Positions 5,919-6,315 of a stretch of 6,315 bases of DNA are shown piece after piece (position 1 is the first letter of the stretch; each line of letters starts with the position of its first letter). Position numbers and translations under genes: made by a program. Origin of the DNA: Pseudomonadota bacterium (lineage in GTDB: Bacteria; Pseudomonadota; Gammaproteobacteria; Xanthomonadales; Rhodanobacteraceae); contig JAJYMF010000009.1 in assembly GCA_021787175.1 (NCBI GenBank), forward strand, positions 1-6,315, in the 5' to 3' direction. The notes beneath the pieces were generated by a model that worked only from the letters and a program-made list of their open reading frames with translations, was not told where the DNA came from and did not search any database.

Positions 5919-6315
5919 GTGAAGTTGTCCCTATTGCCTGATTTTCTCGCCATTGGCGGTCTCGTGGTCATTTTCATGTCGCTGTTGCGGCGAACGCATC
6001 AGACGCGGATGCGCTATTGGTTCGTGGGCTGGGCCCTCATCCTGGCGCATATCGTGTTCGAGTTCCTTGCGATCAATATTCAACTCGGCAGCGACCCGAT
6101 ATATGCAGCGTCAACCGCGATGCTGCTGCTGGCCAGTGTTGCTTTTATCTGGGCCGCACAGGGTTCGCAGCTCGCCAGTTCGCGCGATCTCGGCCGAATG
6201 ACTCTCGCGGAAGCACCGAATGTTGCATTCGTGTTCTGCCTTTACGGAGGCATCGAAGCGACTTCGGTGTACGCGGGACTGATTGCCGCCGGCGCCCTGT
6301 GGTCGGCATGGTCGG
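5919..6315 (+). CDS. multi-spanning inner-membrane protein, N-terminal part only; possible signalling sensor domain
   Basis: The frame from GTG 5919 is open for 132 codons and runs off the window. The product begins MKLSLLPDFLAIGG and shows about five hydrophobic segments (roughly 9-23, 34-52, 64-80, 100-116 and 117-131). A short basic loop (RRTHQTRMR, 24-32) lies between the first two, consistent with a cytoplasmic side there. A strong Shine-Dalgarno sequence precedes it. I do not recognise the family securely. The layout, several closely packed helices from the very N-terminus, resembles membrane sensor modules that precede GGDEF or histidine-kinase domains, but the diagnostic part would lie beyond the edge. 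GC is near 58-60% by hand count, clearly lower than mrcB and yoaA, which may indicate different ancestry or simply membrane-protein codon content. Confidence 0.75.
   Translation, partial: MKLSLLPDFLAIGGLVVIFMSLLRRTHQTRMRYWFVGWALILAHIVFEFLAINIQLGSDPIYAASTAMLLLASVAFIWAAQGSQLASSRDLGRMTLAEAPNVAFVFCLYGGIEATSVYAGLIAAGALWSAWS

Overview
The window is GC-rich, roughly 70% by eye over most of its length. It carries genes typical of a high-GC gammaproteobacterium. The penicillin-binding protein has the UB2H docking domain characteristic of gammaproteobacterial PBP1B, and the helicase is of the YoaA type. An order such as Xanthomonadales/Lysobacterales (for example Rhodanobacteraceae) is a reasonable inference, but nothing here fixes the genus.

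Layout, right to left along the minus strand: mrcB (PBP1B, about 5454-3112) is followed by an overlapping gene for a small TPR lipoprotein (about 3184-2615). A 559-bp non-coding stretch (2614-2056) packed with short repeats follows, then the Fe-S helicase gene yoaA (2055-100). A possible next minus-strand reading frame begins just before the left edge. On the right, a 464-bp divergent intergenic region separates mrcB from a plus-strand gene. That gene encodes the start of a multi-spanning membrane protein, begins at GTG 5919, runs off the window, and has visibly lower GC.

How the genes may work together: PBP1B polymerises and cross-links peptidoglycan in the periplasm. The overlapping lipoprotein has an outer-membrane sorting signal and two TPR-like repeats, so it is a good candidate for a PBP1B activator comparable to LpoP of Pseudomonas. 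YoaA acts in DNA repair and has no obvious link to the cell wall; the repeat cluster separates it from the mrcB pair.

The most interesting non-coding signal is the repeat cluster at 2188-2540. It holds eight copies of a short hairpin element, in both orientations, with one shared architecture: outer stem, tandem GA mismatch, inner stem, GCA loop. Paired compensatory changes between copies indicate that the fold itself is maintained. These repeats leave several reading frames open and create spurious protein extensions, including an in-frame extension of yoaA.
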